NCBI GenBank assembly: GCA_017621205.1
Contig: JAGATQ010000035.1
Span: 1 to 57,246, forward strand
Length of the DNA stretch: 57,246 bases
From: Lachnospira sp.
GTDB lineage: Bacteria > Bacillota > Clostridia > Lachnospirales > Lachnospiraceae
Direction of reading: 5' to 3'
Position 1 is the stretch's first letter. The number at the start of each line of letters is the position of its first letter. The notes under the pieces are model-generated. The model saw only the letters and a list, made by a program, of their open reading frames with translations. It had not been told where the DNA came from and searched no databases. This document shows positions 24,320 to 33,803 of the stretch, piece by piece. The position numbers and the translations under genes are program-made.

Positions 24320-26302
24320 CTACACTTGAAACTGCTCGATACGTTCCATGAGCTTACCGGATTCCTTCTCTAGCTCTACCGCATTAGCAGCTACCGTATC
24401 ACTGTCGGTAGTAACCTCCTTTGTCAACTCACCAAGCTTCACAGAAGACTCTGTAATCTGTTCCGTAGCATTGACCTGAACCATAGCAATCTGTTCCATA
24501 CGTTTTGCTACATCGTCTACCTGTCCAATCAATTGTATCATGCATTCCACTGTTTTCTCTGTCTCACCAACCTTATCAAATACCGTTTCAAAGGTAGTAC
24601 TGGCTTCCCCAATTTTCCTGGTGCTATCCTCAACCTCCAAAACACTATGCTCCATGTGACTGGTCGCTTTCAATACTGTATCCTTAATCTGCACAGTAAG
24701 CCTTGCAATATCGTCGGCTGCCTCGGCACTATTGGCCGCCAGTTTTCCAATCTGCTCTGCTACTACAGCAAAACCTGCTCCCGCCTCTCCTGCTCTTGCC
24801 GCCTCAATAGACGCATTCAGAGATAACAATTCTGTTTCGTCTGCAATCTCAACAATCATATTTACCATATCACCAATCTTTGCCGTTGCCCCTTCTGTTT
24901 CCTTTATCTGCTCTGCCAAAGAGGTAATTGTGGCTGCCATGGCATCCATCCCTTCCCGGATATCCTCCATTGCATTTTTACCATTTTCAGACGCTTCCAC
25001 CGTCTGATTCATCATCGTACCGGCGTAAGCCCCCTCCTCTCTCGTTGTACGAATCACATGGGCAAGCTGTTCCATCTGCTGTGCCACCTGCTCTGTCGTC
25101 TCAGAAAGCTCTGTAATCATAGACTCCATTACTGCCATTGCCTCCGCCTGACTTTTAGAAGAATCAAGCAGGGAATCGGATACCCGTCCATTTTCTTCGG
25201 ATTGCCTTTTTAACCACTCGGCAGTATTGGCAATATCCGTAATTACTTCTCGCATACGACTTAAAAACATCTTCATATTGCCCCCCATCTGGGCAATTTC
25301 ATCATGTCCCTTTACCTCAATCTCCCTTGTAAAATTGCCCTTTGCCACATCGATTAGCACATCGGTCACACTCTCTACCGGTTTTACCACCCGATTCATA
25401 ATACGAAGGGAAAAGAAAATCATCAGCACTGCTGCAACAAAAGCAATCATCCCCATGAAAATCTCCAGCCTTCTAAGGTCAGACAATACATCTTTCCTAC
25501 TAATATAAGTTATCAGACACCAGTCCGTATTATCAATCGGATTCACACAAGCATAATAATCCCCCTTATCTCCCTTCACTTCCAAAAGGCCTGTCTTATC
25601 TGCCTGCAACGCTTTACCAATCTGCTTATAAAGCCCGTCATTACCATCGGCACTAAGCTTCACATCCAGCATGTCCTTATCGGGATGTGCCAAAATCGTC
25701 TCACTGTTTTTGGTAACCAAAAATGCTCTACCCGTATCGCCAATGGAGATATTCGTCATTAATTCCGCAACATAATCAAGATAGACATCCACCGCTAACA
25801 CTCTGGTTGCCTTTGCATAATCCATCAGACATGCCGCACTTACACATACCTGTCCCGACTGGGAATCGTAATATGGCTCTCCAAAAGTAATCTCCTTGGA
25901 TTCCTTCCCCTGCACATACCAATCCCGCTCCGTAAGTACCCAGTCATCCCCCGGCACCCATCCGGATGCATCCAGATAAATCCCTGAATCATCGCCCATA
26001 TAAAGCCCAATAGGATAAGCATCATTTTTATCTACACTGCTTTTCATAAATTCAAGGATTTCCTTATCATCAGCAAAACGGTTCTCATTAATCGCATCCC
26101 TGTATATGGTTATCTCACCCAGTATCTGATTCACCCACGATGAAATATTCTCTGTATAAGCTGTAGATTCCGCTTCAAGCTCCTGCTTAGAGAGCTTAAT
26201 AATTGTATTTCTTGAAAGAGCAAAAAAGGCAACTATTACCAATAACATTATCGGTAAAATCATTACAATCGTCTTAGTACGAATACTCATCGTTTTGTTC
26301 AT
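24320..26302 (-). CDS. Methyl-accepting chemotaxis protein, dCache type
   Basis: A 660-residue transmembrane receptor. The first helix (about 10-30) and second (about 280-300) flank a double-Cache sensor with the pattern WVPGDDWVLTERDWYVQGK, LDVYLDY and DNTDWCLITYIS, as in amino acid or small-molecule receptors. HAMP follows, then a long coiled-coil signalling domain whose tip reads DETELLSLNASIEAARAGEAGAGFAVVA. No CheR pentapeptide is present at the C-terminus. The ATG at 26302 has AAAGGGAG upstream. No flagellar or che genes lie in the window, so the target pathway is elsewhere. Confidence 0.95.
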   Translation of the reverse strand: MNKTMSIRTKTIVMILPIMLLVIVAFFALSRNTIIKLSKQELEAESTAYTENISSWVNQILGEITIYRDAINENRFADDKEILEFMKSSVDKNDAYPIGLYMGDDSGIYLDASGWVPGDDWVLTERDWYVQGKESKEITFGEPYYDSQSGQVCVSAACLMDYAKATRVLAVDVYLDYVAELMTNISIGDTGRAFLVTKNSETILAHPDKDMLDVKLSADGNDGLYKQIGKALQADKTGLLEVKGDKGDYYACVNPIDNTDWCLITYISRKDVLSDLRRLEIFMGMIAFVAAVLMIFFSLRIMNRVVKPVESVTDVLIDVAKGNFTREIEVKGHDEIAQMGGNMKMFLSRMREVITDIANTAEWLKRQSEENGRVSDSLLDSSKSQAEAMAVMESMITELSETTEQVAQQMEQLAHVIRTTREEGAYAGTMMNQTVEASENGKNAMEDIREGMDAMAATITSLAEQIKETEGATAKIGDMVNMIVEIADETELLSLNASIEAARAGEAGAGFAVVAEQIGKLAANSAEAADDIARLTVQIKDTVLKATSHMEHSVLEVEDSTRKIGEASTTFETVFDKVGETEKTVECMIQLIGQVDDVAKRMEQIAMVQVNATEQITESSVKLGELTKEVTTDSDTVAANAVELEKESGKLMERIEQFQV

Positions 26303-26368
26303 AACGTTTCTCCCTTTCGTGGATTATAAGCTTATCCCTAACTATCGTGTCGTTGCTTTTATATTATT

Positions 26369-27451
26369 TTATGCATCCTCGTTTAACTTACTGAGCTTTG
26401 CCGCCTGATCTGCCGCAACAAGTGCATCAATCAGCTCATCTAAATCACCACCGAGTATCGCATCCAGTCTGTGGCTGGTCAATTTAATTCTATGGTCTGT
26501 ACAACGTCCCTGTGGAAAATTATAAGTACGGATTTTCTCTGCACGGTCTCCGGTACCCACCTGACTTCTTCTCGCTTCCGCCTCCTTATCCTGTGCCTCC
26601 TGCATCCGCATATCCATAATTCGGGAACGCAGCACCTTCATACCCTTTTCCTTGTTCTTAATCTGTGACTTCTCATCCTGACAGGACACCACAATACCTG
26701 TCGGAATATGGGTAATACGGACTGCGGAATCCGTTGTATTGACACACTGTCCACCATTACCGGAAGCACGGAACACATCAATACGCACATCATTCATATC
26801 AATATCCACATCCACATCCTCTGCCTCTGGCATAATCGCTACCGTGACTGTAGAAGTATGGATTCTTCCCTGTGATTCCGTTGCAGGCACACGCTGGACA
26901 CGGTGTACCCCGCTTTCATATTTCATCTTGGAATACACACTGCTTCCATTAATCATGAATACAATTTCCTTAAATCCACCAATTCCATTTTCACTAAAGG
27001 AAATGGTCTGTGGCTTCCAATGATTCTTTGTCGCATAGCTTTGATACATTCTCGCAAGCTCTGCTGCAAATAATGCCGCTTCATCGCCGCCCGCACCGGC
27101 ACGAATCTCTACAAATACATTTTTGTCATCGTTCGGGTCCTTCGGAAGCAGCAGCACTTTGATATCCTGCTCCAGATGCTCAATTGCTGCCTTGGCATCG
27201 CTAAGCTCCTCCTTCAGCATCTGACGCATCTCCTCGTCCGACTCCTCCTCCAGCATCACCATGCTGTCATCAATGGTTTCCTGTGCCTTTTCATATTCAT
27301 GATACTTCTCCACCAAGGGGGCAAGCTCTGACTGCTCCTTCATAAGCTTCGTATACCGGACAGCATCATTTGCCACATCCGGCTGGGCAAGCTCACCCAT
27401 CAACATCTCATAACGACCAACTACATCCTGTAACTTATCTAACATATCCAT
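26369..27451 (-). CDS. prfA: Peptide chain release factor 1
   Basis: 360 residues, standard length. RF1 reads UAA and UAG through the PxT tripeptide, here PAT in [17 protein letters not shown] near residue 187, and triggers peptidyl-tRNA hydrolysis with GGQ in [18 protein letters not shown] near 233. The Gln is the substrate of PrmC, whose gene ends 22 bp upstream in the same operon. The ATG at 27451 follows GGAGG. Confidence 0.98.
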   Translation of the reverse strand: MDMLDKLQDVVGRYEMLMGELAQPDVANDAVRYTKLMKEQSELAPLVEKYHEYEKAQETIDDSMVMLEEESDEEMRQMLKEELSDAKAAIEHLEQDIKVLLLPKDPNDDKNVFVEIRAGAGGDEAALFAAELARMYQSYATKNHWKPQTISFSENGIGGFKEIVFMINGSSVYSKMKYESGVHRVQRVPATESQGRIHTSTVTVAIMPEAEDVDVDIDMNDVRIDVFRASGNGGQCVNTTDSAVRITHIPTGIVVSCQDEKSQIKNKEKGMKVLRSRIMDMRMQEAQDKEAEARRSQVGTGDRAEKIRTYNFPQGRCTDHRIKLTSHRLDAILGGDLDELIDALVAADQAAKLSKLNEDA

Positions 27452-27473
27452 TTTCTAATCCTCCAAGTAATGA

Positions 27474-28379
27474 TTATAATAAACCTGCACCGCAATACCG
27501 GGCACAAACAACCCGGTCAAGACCTGCCAGATCCGCTACAACCCGTACATTCTCATATCCAGCTTCATTACACAACGCTTTCACTGCCTCTCCCTGATTA
27601 TAACCAATCTCAAGGAAGAACAGTCCCTCCTTCTTCAAATACTCTCTCGCTTCCTTAACGATTCTTCTATAAAAATAAAGCCCGTCCTCCCTGCCATCCA
27701 ATGCCATGCGCGGCTCGTGCTCCAAAACCTCCTTGGACAGTGTCTTAAGAACCGCACTCTCAATATAGGGCGGATTCGACACAATCACATCAAAGGCAGC
27801 TTTAAACTGCTCAAAAGGAGCAAATAAATCTCCCTGTCTAAACTCAACCAAGGAACCGTGAGCCATATTATTCTGTTCCGCCACACATAGCGCATCCTCT
27901 GAAATGTCAGAAGCCCACACTTTATCCCATTTTAACACATTAGCAAGGGTTATGGCAATACACCCGGAGCCGGTACATAGGTCCAATAATGTTCCCGCTG
28001 TCATCTGCTCTTTTCTTAGCAGCTCCTGTGCCACCATCTGTTCGACACACTCAATCAATACCTCTGTATCCTGCCTTGGAATGAGAACACGTTCATCCAC
28101 ATAAAAATCATAACCATAAAAATTCTGTTCATGGGTAAGGTACTGCACAGGAATTCCACTTGCCCTTTTTTTTAGCAGTTCCTTATATTGCTGTAAATGT
28201 GTCTCATCCTCTGCGCTCATCTCCTGCCATTCAATACAATTCATTAAAAAGTCAATCCAGCTCATACAAAAGCAGTAGGAAAATAATATCCATGCACAGG
28301 ATTTGGCTTCTGTCTGTTCGATACCACTCTTATGTAATTCCTCCTCACCAAATGCAAGTATTTCCTGATAACCAGACAT
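27474..28379 (-). CDS. prmC: Release factor glutamine methyltransferase
   Basis: 301 residues. The N-terminal helical domain binds release factor; the SAM-dependent methyltransferase domain has LLDLCTGSGCIAITLA near residue 115 and the catalytic NPPY in FDVIVSNPPYIES near 190. It methylates the GGQ glutamine of RF1 and RF2. The ATG at 28379 has AGAGGTG upstream. It lies between the DUF1385 gene and prfA in the common order. Confidence 0.97.
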   Translation of the reverse strand: MSGYQEILAFGEEELHKSGIEQTEAKSCAWILFSYCFCMSWIDFLMNCIEWQEMSAEDETHLQQYKELLKKRASGIPVQYLTHEQNFYGYDFYVDERVLIPRQDTEVLIECVEQMVAQELLRKEQMTAGTLLDLCTGSGCIAITLANVLKWDKVWASDISEDALCVAEQNNMAHGSLVEFRQGDLFAPFEQFKAAFDVIVSNPPYIESAVLKTLSKEVLEHEPRMALDGREDGLYFYRRIVKEAREYLKKEGLFFLEIGYNQGEAVKALCNEAGYENVRVVADLAGLDRVVCARYCGAGLL

Positions 28380-28432
28380 CCTACACCTCTTCGATTAAAT
28401 CATTCACACCAGTTCTTTCCAAACTAACTCTC

Positions 28433-29422
28433 TTAGTCTTCTATCTCTCCGTTTTTCATTGCCTCCTGATAGGCACGCCAATCCATCACTGCCTCGACGG
28501 ATTGAATGGCAACCTCTGCCATCTCACTATCCGGTTCCCTCGTCGTCATTTTCTGAATCCATAACCCCGGCTTACTTAGGAGATTGACAAACCAGTTATT
28601 ACTACGTCCTGCCAGCCTTATAAATTCATAGGAAACACCTGCAATAACAGGAACTAACAGCAAGCGGTAAACAAGCCGCAGCAGTTTATTATCCACCCGG
28701 ATAAACATAAAGAAGAAGATACTAATCACCATCACAAGAAACATAAAACTTGTACCACAACGCTTGTGCATTCTCGAATGCTTTAATACATTCTCCGGCG
28801 TTAGTGCATCCCCACTCTCCAAACAATTAATGGTTTTATGCTCTGCACCATGGTACATATATACCCGTTTAATCTCCTCCATAAAGGAAATGAGATAGAC
28901 ATAAAGTAAAAAGATGGCAATACGCACCACACCCTCCACACAAGAAAAAAGAAGCTCACTTTTCGTATACTGTCTCAAAAAATTGGTAAGCAGGTTAGGA
29001 ACTACCATAAATAATAATAAAGAAAATGCCAGAGAAAAAATCACTGTTCCAATTATCATAGCATTATCCATAGAAGATGCTGCTTTCTGCGGTGCCTCCT
29101 CCTTGATAACGTTTTCCTCTTTTGCACTCCCCTCTTCTTTGACCGCTTTTTTCTGCTTCTGCTGTTCCTCTTCCTCATCCTCAAAGAAGCTGGCGGAATA
29201 GGTCAGGGTTTTTACCCCTATCACCATAGATTCGATAAAGTTAAACACGCCTCTTACAATCGGAATCTTATTCAAATGATGCTTTTCACTAAAGCTTTCG
29301 TAATCGGTCACCTGAACATCGATTTCTCCGTCCGGCTTTCTGATTGCGGTGGCATACTGGTTCAGATTTTTCATCATTACCCCTTCCATCAGGGCTTGGC
29401 CACCAATTGTTGTTCGCTTCAT
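28433..29422 (-). CDS. DUF1385 family membrane protein
   Basis: 329 residues with the family N-terminus GGQALMEGVMMKNLNQYATAIR, four to five membrane helices, a conserved YHGAEHKTINCLE segment with potential metal ligands (His, Glu, His) and HSRMHKRCGTSFMFLV. Between residues about 90 and 115 is a highly charged Glu/Lys insert. The family is conserved beside rpmE, prmC and prfA in Clostridia, but its function is unknown. The ATG at 29422 follows AGGAAGG. Confidence 0.9.
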   Translation of the reverse strand: MKRTTIGGQALMEGVMMKNLNQYATAIRKPDGEIDVQVTDYESFSEKHHLNKIPIVRGVFNFIESMVIGVKTLTYSASFFEDEEEEQQKQKKAVKEEGSAKEENVIKEEAPQKAASSMDNAMIIGTVIFSLAFSLLLFMVVPNLLTNFLRQYTKSELLFSCVEGVVRIAIFLLYVYLISFMEEIKRVYMYHGAEHKTINCLESGDALTPENVLKHSRMHKRCGTSFMFLVMVISIFFFMFIRVDNKLLRLVYRLLLVPVIAGVSYEFIRLAGRSNNWFVNLLSKPGLWIQKMTTREPDSEMAEVAIQSVEAVMDWRAYQEAMKNGEIED

Positions 29423-29467
29423 TTATTTCTTCCTTCCTAAACTAACCAAATCTTGCAGATAATGAAA

Positions 29468-29498
29468 AGGCAGGTTGAAGTATTACCTCAACCTGCCT
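29468..29498 (-). terminator. rpmE intrinsic terminator
   Basis: AGGCAGGTTGA pairs perfectly with TCAACCTGCCT across a 9-nt loop and is followed by TTTTCATT on the minus strand. It lies 17 bp after the rpmE stop codon, so the downstream DUF1385 operon needs read-through or its own promoter. Confidence 0.85.
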
Positions 29499-29514
29499 CA
29501 CAATTGTCCTTGGC

Positions 29515-29718
29515 TTACTGTGTAACGCCATACTTACGATTGAACTTATCAATTCGTCCACGGGCCTGTGCAGCCTTCTGCTGACCAGTGTAGAATGAAT
29601 GGCACTTAGAACAGATTTCCACGTGGATTTCAGGCTTGGTAGAACCGGTTACGAATGTGTTACCACAGTTACAGGTAACAGTTGCCTGATAATACTCTGG
29701 ATGGATTCCTTCTCTCAT
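29515..29718 (-). CDS. rpmE: 50S ribosomal protein L31
   Basis: 67 residues from ATG 29718, which has AAAGAGG upstream; a GTG three codons earlier is less likely. The zinc-binding (C+) form is shown by TCNCGNTF and [12 protein letters not shown], so this is the zinc-dependent L31 paralogue. It ends in the usual [11 protein letters not shown]. It is followed by a strong terminator and preceded by rho. A leader of about 110 nt could hold L31 autoregulation, which I cannot confirm by eye. Confidence 0.97.
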   Translation of the reverse strand: MREGIHPEYYQATVTCNCGNTFVTGSTKPEIHVEICSKCHSFYTGQQKAAQARGRIDKFNRKYGVTQ

Positions 29719-29851
29719 GATTTTCACCTCTTTAAAAATATAGTCTGATGTCCAAAATGGCGTAAGGCTTCCGACCTTCTCGTCACTTCTATTCTTTTCA
29801 TAAACAGCGTGTCAATTGTATCATAGACAAATAAAAAATGCAACAATTTTT

Positions 29852-31489
29852 TTATTTTCTACGATGAGATAAAGACTGGGTAATCAAATGAATAAACTCC
29901 TCGTTGTTCTTTGTTCTGGAAAATAATTTTAAAATCTCCTCCACAACATCCTCTGTCTTACTCAGGTTCATCTCGCGGTGCATCAATGCATTCGCCTTCT
30001 GCTCCTCTTCATTTAACAGTAAATCATCCCTTCTCGTACCGGAACGGTTAATGTCAATCGCCGGAAAAATACGTCGCTCAGAAAGTGTCCGGTCAAGCAC
30101 CATCTCCATGTTACCGGTTCCCTTGAACTCCTCAAATACTACATCATCCATCTTACTTCCCGTTTCCACCAATGCAGTTGCCAGAATGGTAAGGCTTCCG
30201 CCATCCCGCATATTTCTGGCCGCACCAAAGAATTTCTTTGGCATGTGCAGGGCAGCCGGGTCTAAACCACCAGACAGGGTACGCCCGCTCGAAGGCACCG
30301 TCAGATTGTAGGCTCTCGCCAATCTCGTCATGGAATCCAATAATATCATGACATCCTTTCCATGCTCTACAATACGCTTTGCCCGCTCCAATACCATCTC
30401 TGACACTCTCTTGTGATGCTCCGGCAGCTCATCAAAGGTAGAATAAATCACTTCCACATTGGGACCCTCAATAGATTCCCTAATATCAGTAACCTCCTCC
30501 GGACGTTCATCAATCAAAAGCACAATTAAAAACATATCTCTGTAATTTCTACTCACACTCTTGGCTATCTGCTTTAGTAAGGTAGTTTTACCCGCCTTTG
30601 GCGGAGACACAATCATACCTCTCTGTCCTTTACCAACCGGTGAAAGCAAATCCATAATACGCATTGGCAACGTTCTGGAATACTCATTTTCCAGATGAAT
30701 CCGCTCATCAGGAAAAATTGGAGTCATATCCTCAAACTTTGTACGTTTCATTGCCTCCTCCGGCGTATAACCATTAACCTCTGTTACCCGAAGCAAGGCA
30801 CTGAACTTCTCGGTAGGCATCTGAATCTTGATTTTGCCTTTAATCATATCGCCTGTCCGAAGATTCAAACGACGAATCGTAGCCGGAGATACATACACAT
30901 CATTCTCCCCCGGCAAATAATTGTCACAGCGGATAAAACCAAAACCGTCTCCCATAACCTCCAGAATACCATTCGCAATCTTACCACTATCAAGCTCCTC
31001 AAAGTTCGGAATCATTCCATCCGACCTTCCCCCCACTGGTCTGGTACTTCTTGCCGCTCCGGTTCGTGCAGAATATGGTCTTTCTTCCTCCGTCCCTCTC
31101 TCTCTTGGTTCCTCCCTTGTGCTTCTGACCTCCCCAATATCTCTGTTGCGGACTTCTGTTCTACTACCTCTTGTCTCCTCGGTATCCCTGCTGTACCTTT
31201 CTGTTCTGACACTTCTCGTTTCCTTCGCAGTCCTGCTGCGGCCCTCCGGCTTAGCAGTACCCGTTCCCTCCATAGCTTTACTTCGGCTACCAGATTTTAC
31301 AGTTCTCGTTTCTCCCACCACTCTGGCACGTCGTTCTGTCCTTACTCTTCCTGCCGAATCGTCCGTCACAGGCTCTGTCTCCATAAGCCTTACAATTAAA
31401 TCTGCTTTTTTTAAGGCACTGACCCCCGTCAGCTTACGCTCCTTTGCCACACTTTTCAATTCAGCTAATGACATCTCTTCATAATTCAT
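29852..31489 (-). CDS. rho: Transcription termination factor Rho with long disordered insert
   Basis: About 545 residues, over 100 longer than E. coli Rho. A helical Rho_N/SAP-like segment occupies residues 1-35 (MSLAELKSVAKERKL). Residues about 40-160 form a low-complexity insert rich in Arg, Thr and Glu, with loose TRxxR/RxTEE-like repeats. The cold-shock RNA-binding fold follows (DGFGFIRCDNYLPG), then the hexameric ATPase with PPKAGKTTLLKQIAKS, LIDERPEEVTD and the secondary RNA site PSSGRTLSGGLD. Start ATG 31489 has AAAGGAG; an ATG eight codons earlier lacks one. Such inserts occur in Rho of several phyla. Confidence 0.96.
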   Translation of the reverse strand: MNYEEMSLAELKSVAKERKLTGVSALKKADLIVRLMETEPVTDDSAGRVRTERRARVVGETRTVKSGSRSKAMEGTGTAKPEGRSRTAKETRSVRTERYSRDTEETRGSRTEVRNRDIGEVRSTREEPRERGTEEERPYSARTGAARSTRPVGGRSDGMIPNFEELDSGKIANGILEVMGDGFGFIRCDNYLPGENDVYVSPATIRRLNLRTGDMIKGKIKIQMPTEKFSALLRVTEVNGYTPEEAMKRTKFEDMTPIFPDERIHLENEYSRTLPMRIMDLLSPVGKGQRGMIVSPPKAGKTTLLKQIAKSVSRNYRDMFLIVLLIDERPEEVTDIRESIEGPNVEVIYSTFDELPEHHKRVSEMVLERAKRIVEHGKDVMILLDSMTRLARAYNLTVPSSGRTLSGGLDPAALHMPKKFFGAARNMRDGGSLTILATALVETGSKMDDVVFEEFKGTGNMEMVLDRTLSERRIFPAIDINRSGTRRDDLLLNEEEQKANALMHREMNLSKTEDVVEEILKLFSRTKNNEEFIHLITQSLSHRRK

Positions 31490-31578
31490 ACTGAAAACAT
31501 CTCCTTTATACATAAAACCATATTATCTTTATCCGCCACCATTATATGGGCTATCTCTTCACAATTAATAAACTTATA

Positions 31579-31645
31579 GGGATTTTGCAACGGAACCTGT
31601 CGCTTTGTACGGTGTTCGCCTAGAAAGAAGTGCAAAATTATCTAC
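31579..31645. repeat. R3-like inverted repeat in the rho leader
   Basis: The ends GGGATTTTGCAA and TGCAAAATTATCTAC are inverted and resemble the outer arms of R3 (TAGATAATTGC). On the minus strand the hairpin lies in the rho 5' untranslated region, after the promoter at 31661-31689. It may be an R3 remnant or an autoregulatory leader. Confidence 0.4.
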
Positions 31646-31660
31646 ATTATGTATAGATAA

Positions 31661-31689
31661 ATATTACCATATTAAAAAATAGAAGTCAA
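31661..31689 (-). promoter_or_regulatory. rho promoter
   Basis: TTGACT (31684-31689), 17 bp and TAATAT (31661-31666) on the minus strand. It implies a leader of about 165 nt before the rho start codon. Confidence 0.6.
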
Positions 31690-31693
31690 AGAA

Positions 31694-32779
31694 TTATTTT
31701 TTGTTACTACCTCCCTCTGTAACAAATGTTATTGTAAACTGTGTTCCTAAAGACAGTTCGCTATCCACATGAATTCTCCCCCCCTGCCCTTCTATAATAG
31801 ATTTGGCAAGAGAAAGTCCTATTCCAACACTATTAGAATTCACATTATTACTGCCACGATGAAAACGTTCAAAAATATGAGATAAATCCTCTGGTGAAAT
31901 ACCCATACCAGTATCTGCAATATAAATTCTTGTATAAATTTTATTTTGTTCCACTACAATACGGATTTCTCCCTTCCGTGGCGTATAATCAACCGCATTT
32001 TTCAAGATGTTTACTACCGCTTCCTGCATCCAGTCCCCATCCATCACCAATACAGCATCCTCTGGACAAGACAGGGTTACCTGCTGCTCCTTATCCTCAT
32101 AGCGGGGTCTTAGACTATTTATGCTGCCTAGAAGCATAGGGTACAATGGCGTTTTTACCGTCTCAAATACGATAGCCCCCACCTCCAGCCGTGCCAGCTT
32201 CAGCATGGATAATACCATCCACTCCATTCGCTGCAACTGGTTTTGTGCTTCCCGTAACACCCTTTTTTCCTCCTCTTTTTCTGGGAGTTTTTCTTCTATA
32301 AGCAAATCAAGAAATACGGTTAGCGATGCCAGAGGGGTTTTTAGCTGGTGGGAAATATCCGATATCGTCTCCTTCAGAAAACACTTCTCCTTCATCTCCT
32401 GCTTCTTGGCTTCTCTGAGAGCCTGCACCAACAGATGGTAATTACTAACCAATATGCCAAGCTCACCCTCTGTAAACTCGTATTCCCTAGTCATTGGAAA
32501 ATCAACATCTGTTACTGTACATTTACCCATCTCCTTGGAAACCGCAGAAAGCCGCCGATAAAGACAAGAAAAACAAATATAACCAACAGCATATCCCAAA
32601 ACACCAAACAACACTGTTATACCGAAAAAAACCAAGGACAATTCCATCACCTGACTACGGCTTCCGTACTCTCTTTCCTGCCAGTAAAACCAGTTTACCC
32701 CTTCAAGCAGCAGCAAAAAAAGCAGTACCATGCACCAATATCCAACTGTAAATTGCCGGAACTCCTTGTTTTTAAACAT
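31694..32779 (-). CDS. Sensor histidine kinase
   Basis: About 361 residues. Two membrane helices (about 12-30 and 52-75) with a short loop between them, then HisKA with ETISDISHQLKTPLASL near residue 145 and HATPase with AVVNILKNAVDYT, DTGMGISPE and NSVGIGLSLAKSII. Start ATG 32779 has GGGAGAG just upstream; an ATG four codons earlier abuts the regulator stop. The regulator gene ends 12 bp upstream. Confidence 0.92.
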   Translation of the reverse strand: MFKNKEFRQFTVGYWCMVLLFLLLLEGVNWFYWQEREYGSRSQVMELSLVFFGITVLFGVLGYAVGYICFSCLYRRLSAVSKEMGKCTVTDVDFPMTREYEFTEGELGILVSNYHLLVQALREAKKQEMKEKCFLKETISDISHQLKTPLASLTVFLDLLIEEKLPEKEEEKRVLREAQNQLQRMEWMVLSMLKLARLEVGAIVFETVKTPLYPMLLGSINSLRPRYEDKEQQVTLSCPEDAVLVMDGDWMQEAVVNILKNAVDYTPRKGEIRIVVEQNKIYTRIYIADTGMGISPEDLSHIFERFHRGSNNVNSNSVGIGLSLAKSIIEGQGGRIHVDSELSLGTQFTITFVTEGGSNKK

Positions 32780-32791
32780 GCTCTCTCCCAT

Positions 32792-33532
32792 CTATTCAAA
32801 TCGGTAGCCTACTCCCCGTACCGTATGAATTCTCTCCTTTATTCCGGGCAGCTTGTCCCTAAGCCGCTTCATATACACTGACAGCGTATTATCATCCACA
32901 AAACTGCTCTCTACATCCCAAATCCGTTCTAAGAGCTGTTCCCGGCTAAGTACCTGCCTCGGATGTAATAACAGCTCCCGAAGCAGGCGGAATTCACTTG
33001 GAGTACAATCAATTCCGACACCATCCCGGTACACACGAAAGTTATCAAAATCAATCCTATAGCCCTCAATATCTATTTGACCTTTATGATGCTCATCTGC
33101 ATCATGCCCAATACCAAAGGAATCTGTTTCATACCGATATTGCCGCTCCCTCCTTAGAGCGGCATAAATGCGGGATAATAGTTCCTTGACCCGGTAAGGC
33201 TTTGTCACATAGTCATCTGCCCCCAAATCCAGTCCTTGCACAATATTTGCTTCTTCTGCCACCGCTGTCAGAAAAATAACCGGAACATAAATCTCTGCCC
33301 TTCGTACTTCCTCCAAAAAAGCATAGCCATTACCATCCGGCAGCATCACATCTAAAAGCACGAGAGAAAACCATTCCTTATCCGTCAGCAGATGCTTTCT
33401 TGCTTGGGCAAGATTTATCGCATGAACCACCTGATAACCCTCTGCCTTTAAAGAATATTCCGTCCCTAACGCCAGTGCATAGTCATCTTCCACTAATAAT
33501 ATCTTCGCCTGCTGCTCTTTATCTGTTGGCAT
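32792..33532 (-). CDS. OmpR-family response regulator
   Basis: 246 residues: receiver with LLVEDDYALA, LVLLDVMLPDGNG (phospho-Asp), FLTAVAEE and YVTKPYRVKEL, an unusual linker of about 20 residues with DEHHKGQ, then a winged helix ending DDNTLSVYMKRLRDKL. The ATG at 33532 follows AGGGGGATG. No output gene is adjacent; repeat R2a and the aconitase-type genes lie upstream on the same strand. Confidence 0.93.
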   Translation of the reverse strand: MPTDKEQQAKILLVEDDYALALGTEYSLKAEGYQVVHAINLAQARKHLLTDKEWFSLVLLDVMLPDGNGYAFLEEVRRAEIYVPVIFLTAVAEEANIVQGLDLGADDYVTKPYRVKELLSRIYAALRRERQYRYETDSFGIGHDADEHHKGQIDIEGYRIDFDNFRVYRDGVGIDCTPSEFRLLRELLLHPRQVLSREQLLERIWDVESSFVDDNTLSVYMKRLRDKLPGIKERIHTVRGVGYRFE

Positions 33533-33620
33533 CTACATCCCCCTTGCCGTTATCACATTTCTCATTCTCTATCTACATAACTAAATAAAAACCCGATTTC
33601 TAACATGCCATTCCTAATAT

Positions 33621-33787
33621 GATGTCAGGGTCAAAAGGTCAAAATGCCGTTCATGCTTGCATGACAAGGCACTTGACCTTTTGACCCGCTAAAACATGAG
33701 AAAGGAGCAATTTACACAGTAATTAGCGGATTTCGAATGTTTACAGGATTGCAGGAGTTGTGAAACAACGGAGCAATCCGTGACATC
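33621..33787. repeat. R2 repeat copy a: multi-branched structured element
   Basis: GATGTCA (33621-33627) pairs with TGACATC (33781-33787). Inside are a long hairpin (GGGTCAAAAGGTCAA with TTGACCTTTTGACCC), a small hairpin around TTACACAGTAA and a bulged stem with GATTGC...GTTGT-GAA-ACAAC...GCAATC. The copy at 44595-44799 keeps these helices with compensating changes. It lies 17 bp after the large-subunit gene stop codon (minus strand). Confidence 0.85.
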
Positions 33788-33803
33788 AGTTGGAATCAAA
33801 AGA

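Noticed and set aside
30695..31484. Long plus-strand ORFs (up to 234 codons) opposite rho
   Set aside because: They are antisense shadows of the repetitive Arg/Thr/Glu codons of the Rho insert and are Ser/Leu-rich low-complexity translations.
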